64,000 nucleotides of DNA from Taiwanofungus camphoratus. Lineage: Eukaryota > Basidiomycota > Agaricomycetes > Polyporales > Taiwanofungaceae. The DNA lies in NCBI GenBank assembly GCA_003999685.1, contig CP021233.1, positions 1,178,001 through 1,242,000 of the forward strand, read 5' to 3'. This document shows positions 58,628 through 64,000 of this stretch, in pieces. Position numbers and translations under genes: made by a program. The notes under the pieces are model-generated. The model saw nothing but the letters and a program-made list of their open reading frames with translations. It was not told where the DNA came from and made no database searches. The stretch's first letter is position 1; every line of letters begins with the position of its first letter.

Positions 58628-61600
58628 ATGTCTCAGAGTCTGAAGCAAGGGCTCGGTTCGATAGATTCCAACTCTATTCAGCGTCCGATTCGCGACAACC
58701 CGCACGTTGAATCAATCAATCGTGCGTCTTCCTCCGGAGGTGAAAAGACCCGGAGTGGGCCACCAGCTGGTACGCACCCGCCTTCATCTACACCATGTCT
58801 GCATTTCTTACTCTTTGTTAACTAGTCCCAGACGGCCAGAGCAATTGGACATTCGCCCATCCAAGCGCCAGTCAGCCGCACCCTTCGCCTGGCAGTCAGA
58901 GTTCCAATTCGCTAGCCGACCCAACTTTCTCGCAGCATCACTCTTCGCCAATGATTGGAGCACCACCGCCGATGTTCTACGATCCTGACCAGGCACTAGC
59001 TCAAGAGTCGGGGGACTCTGGGGCATACCAGCAATGGGTGGAGAGCTACGCACAGGGAGGACAGCAGTTCACCTACACCCAGCCCACCATTTCCGCTGAT
59101 GTCGCAGCTCTACAGTACCAGCAGCAGATACACATGCAACAGCATGGGTCTATGCTCATGCCAGATGTGCCCACAGACATGATGCAGCAGCAACCGCAGA
59201 ACCAGTACAACTTCGTTGAGGAACAGTTCTTGCCGCCGCCGTCGTACGACCACCCCCCTTTGGTGCAGAATCCGCAGGGCGGTCGTCCCCAGCGAGCACT
59301 GCCCAACAGGGGTGTGCGTCGGCAGGTTGAGACGGGAGCACCAGTCCAGTACCCGGCTGCGCCACATCTCCAAATGCCCCAACGCTCACCGCCGCTAGCT
59401 GTCCCTGACACTGTGCAGACCAGCTTCCAACAGCATCAGCCATATTCGCTGCACCAGGCACCTGCAACCAACGAGCCGTACTTTTATCCGCCGGAAATCC
59501 AGGCTCATCCCCCCGATCCACTCCCTCGACAGGAATATAACTTCTCTGCGTATCAACCAAACCTCGAGCAGGGTCCCGGGTCGTCATATACTCCCACCTC
59601 CGACGTGTCAAACCTCTCTTCATCGCCCTCTGCGCAGCAAGCGCACTGGGGCACGGACGATGGACAAGGATTCCAATACGCGTCTGGTCCTTCTAATCAC
59701 CAGGATGCGCAAATGTCAAATGCCGCACGCGCCCAGGGGCACTCTCCTCTGTCCCCGCACAGCCTGTCACGAAGCGGGAGCAGGAGAGTCCAGGACAAGT
59801 CTGCCAAAGGTAAGGGCAAATCGCGGGGCAAACGGGCGCGCACAGATGTCGTCGTCGAGAGCGACAGCCAGAGTGATGATGACGACTTGGGTGCCATGAC
59901 CGTCAACGTGAGCATGCCGCCCGCGACTGGGCATGAAAACATGCCAACTAGACTGTATGTTTTGCCTTTTCTCCTTCTGCCCACCTGCGGTCCGCTCACG
60001 ACAAATCTCCTTGCTCTCCTTCTCGCACCGGCTTCTCGACCCCTCTCGTATCTTCTTGGCCCCACTGGCCCGCTTCTCGGGGATTTCTACCCTCCGTGGC
60101 AATGATCATGATCGGCCTTTACTTGCCCCCGGGTTTTCGTGGGCCCGGCTGACGCTTTCCGCGTACTCGTTCGCTCGAGATGATCCAGTCCCGGTGCTTG
60201 CAGGCACTGCAAGAAACTCAAGGTACGCATGTGGCATCGCTGCTGATGCCTATTCAATCACACATCATTGCACCTGTCCAACTTGCCGGGTTTTGGTCCC
60301 GTGGCGTCATGCAGATGAAATGCGACTTTCCCAAGGGCGAAAACACGTGCAGACGCTGCAAGACAAGTGGCCAGCAGTGTGTTGTGGAGGGACGCAAGCC
60401 TCGCAATGCCCCCAAGTGAGTACTTTACCATTCCAGCGTCTATGTTCTTGAAGCCGCATCGATGGATCGCCGTCGGACGCATCATGCTTAAGTATCTCGG
60501 AGGAGGATGGTGTCCGACTATTTTCTCTTCATCTTGACATACTGGCTGTGGTGTTTCGATGGCTTCTTCCTCTTCTTCCTCCTCCTCCTCCTCCTCCGCA
60601 GATTTGACAACTAACTCGCCCGTACTGTCCCGCGTTAGCAAGCGAGAATACCTCCTCGCACAGATCCGCCAAAAGGATGTCATCATCGAGAAACTCCTCA
60701 GGGAGGTATGTCTCGAGATACCACGTCCTGCGTCTAGCCCCACTAATTTGAACGGCGATTTTACCCATATCGGTACGGCCATCTGAGAAGTTGCACAATC
60801 CATATACGGCAACGCCTCTATCCATCGCTTCCTACCGGATGGCGACCTCGCCGTCAGATCGGAATAACCGCGACGTAATTGCCTGGTTGGACCGACTGGA
60901 GGCCAGCGTACAGCGGGCCGGGGAATCGGGCGGCTCGAAAGCCTTCAAGTTCGAGTCACGTGCTGGCAATGACAATGGTGACGGCGAGGATTCTGACGGT
61001 GAACCCGAAGGCGCTGGCTTCAACGACGGAACTGAGCGCGGCAGCGTCCAACAGTTTGATACAGACGATCAACTGAAAGATGCGGACGACAAGTTGCAGG
61101 CACTCCCGGATGCAACAGTGCCTCTTGGACTCCTTGCGAGCCTGTCGCTCAGTAACACCAAGAAGTCGCGGAAGAAGAGCCCTACTGAGAAGGGCAACGC
61201 CGAGAGCTCAGATGAAGACAATGTGGTATGCTTGTTCTCTCTATACTCGGGGATTTATCGACTCACCATCAGTTCCATGGCAGGGCGTGGCAAACGAGAC
61301 ATACTTCATGCCAGGTATATCCCTCCGCATAGGTAACAACAGAAATGCTTAATGGAATGGTCAGGGCCTGCCTTCGACCTTGGGATCCGTGCATCTTTGA
61401 TCCAGAACCACAGTGCTCCGGAGATTTTGGTACACGGATTGGTTACACCGGAGGATGTCGAGAAGTTGTTTGATATGTGCGTTTCTTGATTTCAATTATA
61501 TATGATTGCTGACAAATTCCTTCCCAGATTCTATACGCGCTTGAATGTAAGATATACTTGATCTCTCATCCTCCTTAGGCTTACTGTGCTTTAGGTCCAC

Positions 61601-63814
61601 GTCACTCTACTTGACCGGGAAATTCACACTCCGGACTCAACATTTGCTAGATGTCCCTTCCTGTTTACCGTTGGTGGGTCGTGTGTAATTGATTCAGAGA
61701 TAGTCCTGCTCATGACGTATGCAGTGTGCGCCATTGCATCTCGGTACTATCAACCGAAGTCGGAAATCTATCCGATTGCTATGCATTTTGCTAGACGGGC
61801 TGCAGCAGATAGTCTCCTCAATGGATGGAAATCAGTTGAGCTCTCGCAAGCCTACATCCTGCTAAGCATCTATGCAGTACCTGCAAGGCGTTGGGAGGAG
61901 GATCGTAGTTGGCTGTACACTGGTCTCGCAATACGGTGGGTTTGATTCGCGTCGTGCTTATTATTCACTCACTCGGGCTGGTCGCAGTATTGCAACGGAC
62001 CTGAATCTACATCATGTGTCTACTATTCAGCCCAAGTCTGAACGGCAGAGGCGTGAAATCTTGAACCAATCTCGGCTCTGGCTGATCTGTCACAATCTTG
62101 ATCGGTCAATGGCGACGCAGTTCGGGAAGCCGTCCACCATCAAGGAAGACTAGTAAGCATAGCAGTGTAGTGTATTATCTGAGTATTGAGCTAAGGATCG
62201 GGAAAGTATCATACGAAACTCAGAGAACTGGTACAAGCAATCGCCTTGCAATCACCCGGTGCGTACATGAGTTCATTTCTGCTGTAAATGGTTCCAACCT
62301 CCTTGGCATTTTTAGTACGACCTCGGTCTCTGCGCATACACTGCACTTCTCCGTGTCATGACTCGCTTCCATGATGAAATATATTCTGATCCGACATCAC
62401 CAACTGGTCTAAATCGGGTTTGTTTTACATGCACTTAACCTGTGCTCAATATATTCTGACATGGTCACAGGAACTCGACTTTCGTGCGGTCACGTTAGCC
62501 TATGACGAGGACATCACTAGGTATTTTGAGGAGTGGACGAGGAGATTCAGCGAAGATACAGACCTCCAAGGTTAGTGTCTTCACTGCAGGGAATTGTATA
62601 AGCCTTGAACAACTCTCCCAAATGTTTTCACTTACAGATCCTGCGTGTGCCTTCCGCGCTTCGTTGTTGCCCTTGTATGTACAATTTCTCCGGACAGCTG
62701 ACTCCATCTGACATATTTCCGAACAGCCTGACAAATTACTCGAGGCTGGTAATGTATTCTTTCGGCTTCCAACAAGCCTTCCGGCGCGGGATTCAGCCTG
62801 AAGATCAGTTGTTGCTAGACAAAGTTCGCTACCTTCTTGCTTACTGTATATCAGCATTTATCCAAGAAAACCTTGTTAGTGTCTCCAATCTGCAAGATCA
62901 GTGATATTGTGCATGGTCGACACGTTGTGCCCGAGCTCTTATATGCGCTATTCTCCCGATGGTATGCTTTTGGTTGTAATCACCGAGACCGGAACTCACG
63001 CGCGGCTCGTGCAGGCCACTTTATCTTTGCGTCATTCGCCTCCGCATTTCTTTTGAAGGTAGCCTTCCTGAGAACTGTTATTGTGAATAACACTGATTCT
63101 ATGCGATCAGCTAATGCGTCCGGAGTTCAAGAACCTCATTACAAAGGACCAGGAGACGGAGATTTTCGACTTAATAAGACGGCTGATACAGACATTAGGT
63201 TTACCCGAGATCGCCATCGATGACCGTCACACGCCCAAATTGCATGCGCGGTTCCTCGCTGGACTATTGGCGAGGCACCGTCGTGATATTGCTACCAGTG
63301 GCCGAATTCATCCACAGCATCCTCCTCCTAGTCAGATGCCCCTCGGTCCCACCAGTAGCGCGTATTCAACACAGTCTGCTCCTACTCCCTCCTCTAGTTC
63401 ATCTCCTCAGCAAGTCTTCCCGCCTGCGCCTGCTCAGGGAGGATTTCAAGATGACCACGATATGATTTCCAATCAAATGAATGTAGGCGGAATGGTTGGG
63501 GAACCGGTATATCAAGAAGAAGCTGCATACGCCGCTGGTACAGGCCCGCTGGAGACGTTCAATTTCGGAGCAACTGGAGGGTCTGGCTTTGAAGAAACTC
63601 TGGGAGCCCTGATGGCATTGCAGAGTCCGGCTTATTGGCGAGATATGATGATGCCTGGGTGAGAAATCCCACCTAGTCCTTCCTGCGCAGGAGCTAACTG
63701 GCTTTCTATGCTAGATATTCTTGGCCAGAATCCCCAGAGGCGAACGGCATGCATACGAGTTACAATCCAGGCTTCGATGGATACCAAACTGCAGAAGTAG
63801 GCTTGCATACATAG
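58628..63814 (+). CDS. Zn2Cys6 transcription factor with fungal-specific regulatory domain
   Basis: Exon 1 58628-58769, intron 58770-58825, exon 2 58826-59954, intron 59955-60188, exon 3 60189-60222, intron 60223-60314, exon 4 60315-60415, then about ten more exons to TAG 63812-63814. About 425 residues of Gln/Pro/Ser-rich sequence and a basic KGKGKSRGKRAR patch precede the zinc cluster. The cluster is split over exons 3 and 4: CRHCKKLKMKCDFPKGENTC with RRCKTSGQQC following, spacing C-x2-C-x6-C-x8-C-x2-C-x6-C. A coiled linker (KREYLLAQIRQKDVIIEKLL), then LHNPYTATPLSIASYRMATS, an acidic region, and the fungal-specific domain (ETYFMPGPAFDLGIRASL; YPIAMHFARRAAADSLLNGW; ATDLNLHHVSTIQPK). Proposed role: DNA-binding regulator; target genes unknown. 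It resembles Agaricomycete factors of the PRIB type, stated with caution. Confidence 0.88.
60564..60597 (+). repeat. (TCC/TTC)n pyrimidine microsatellite inside an intron of the transcription factor gene
   Basis: An uninterrupted TTC/TCC tract of about 34 nt followed by TCCGCAG. The frame-consistent acceptor lies further on, after GCGTTAG near 60638 (giving NKREYLLAQIRQ), so the strong tract would favour a competing upstream acceptor at 60601. Confidence 0.6.
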
Positions 63815-64000
63815 TGGAATCCCACTCGTTGATGTTGTCCATCGCTATCGATCTGTTTTCTTGCATTCTTGTAGTCGGAATCACGGTGTGCTGCATTTTC
63901 CCCTCAGTACAATGTAGTCTACCACCTCTCCATCGCTACATCAGCTGTACGTGTAGGTCTCTCCCCATCTATAGTACTAGTCTTTGTCTGTTCAGTGCTA

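Noticed and set aside
59073-60102. Minus-strand ORFs opposite the transcription factor N-terminus
   Set aside because: Shadows of the Gln/Pro-rich exon; no independent signals.

Overview
This is nuclear DNA from a filamentous basidiomycete, most likely an Agaricomycete. Genes are split by many short introns (about 47-76 nt, CTNA-type branch points). The gene content fits: an aryl-alcohol-oxidase-type GMC oxidoreductase, an F-box protein, a Zn2Cys6 factor with a glutamine/proline-rich N-terminus, a KIN1 kinase, a FAB1 lipid kinase and a LINE retrotransposon. Many exons are shorter than any ORF caller would report, so I rebuilt several genes by hand from frame-consistent splice sites.

Layout. 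1-6.2 kb: a minus-strand LINE whose ORF2 (endonuclease + reverse transcriptase) runs off the left edge. ORF1 and ORF2 are each one long frame interrupted only by UGA codons. 6.2-9.5 kb: an AT-richer segment and one spliced unknown gene. 9.5-16 kb: three oxidative/hydrolytic enzymes (20-exon GMC oxidoreductase, alpha/beta hydrolase, 9-exon SDR) plus a decayed gene. 16.6-25.1 kb: housekeeping genes. These are FAB1, cyclophilin H and DIB1 (two tri-snRNP proteins sharing a 246-bp divergent promoter), and a DUF2470 membrane protein. 25.9-36.8 kb: F-box protein, rhodanese-domain protein, single-pass Ser/Thr-rich membrane protein, and a Rieske-DUF455 fusion.

37.4-49.6 kb is the most unusual part. 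A roughly 175-residue protein of unknown function is present in five copies. Two are on the minus strand and three on the plus strand, arranged around a PD-(D/E)XK nuclease-like gene; more decayed copies follow. A 525-residue unknown gene lies at the left edge. Broken copies of it and of the nuclease-like gene lie at the right. The three families therefore appear to duplicate together. The spacer between copies A and B carries a 260-bp insertion with 12-bp target-site duplications and an A-rich end.

50-63.8 kb: KIN1/MARK-type kinase, the 87-residue signal peptidase subunit SPC1 in four exons, a 3.2-kb gap with nothing recognised, and a large Zn2Cys6 transcription factor gene.

Splicing stands out across the window. 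Exons of 9, 12, 16, 19 and 19 nt occur in three genes, and the reading frame requires three GC-AG introns. All gene models are read by eye; no alignment or transcript was available.
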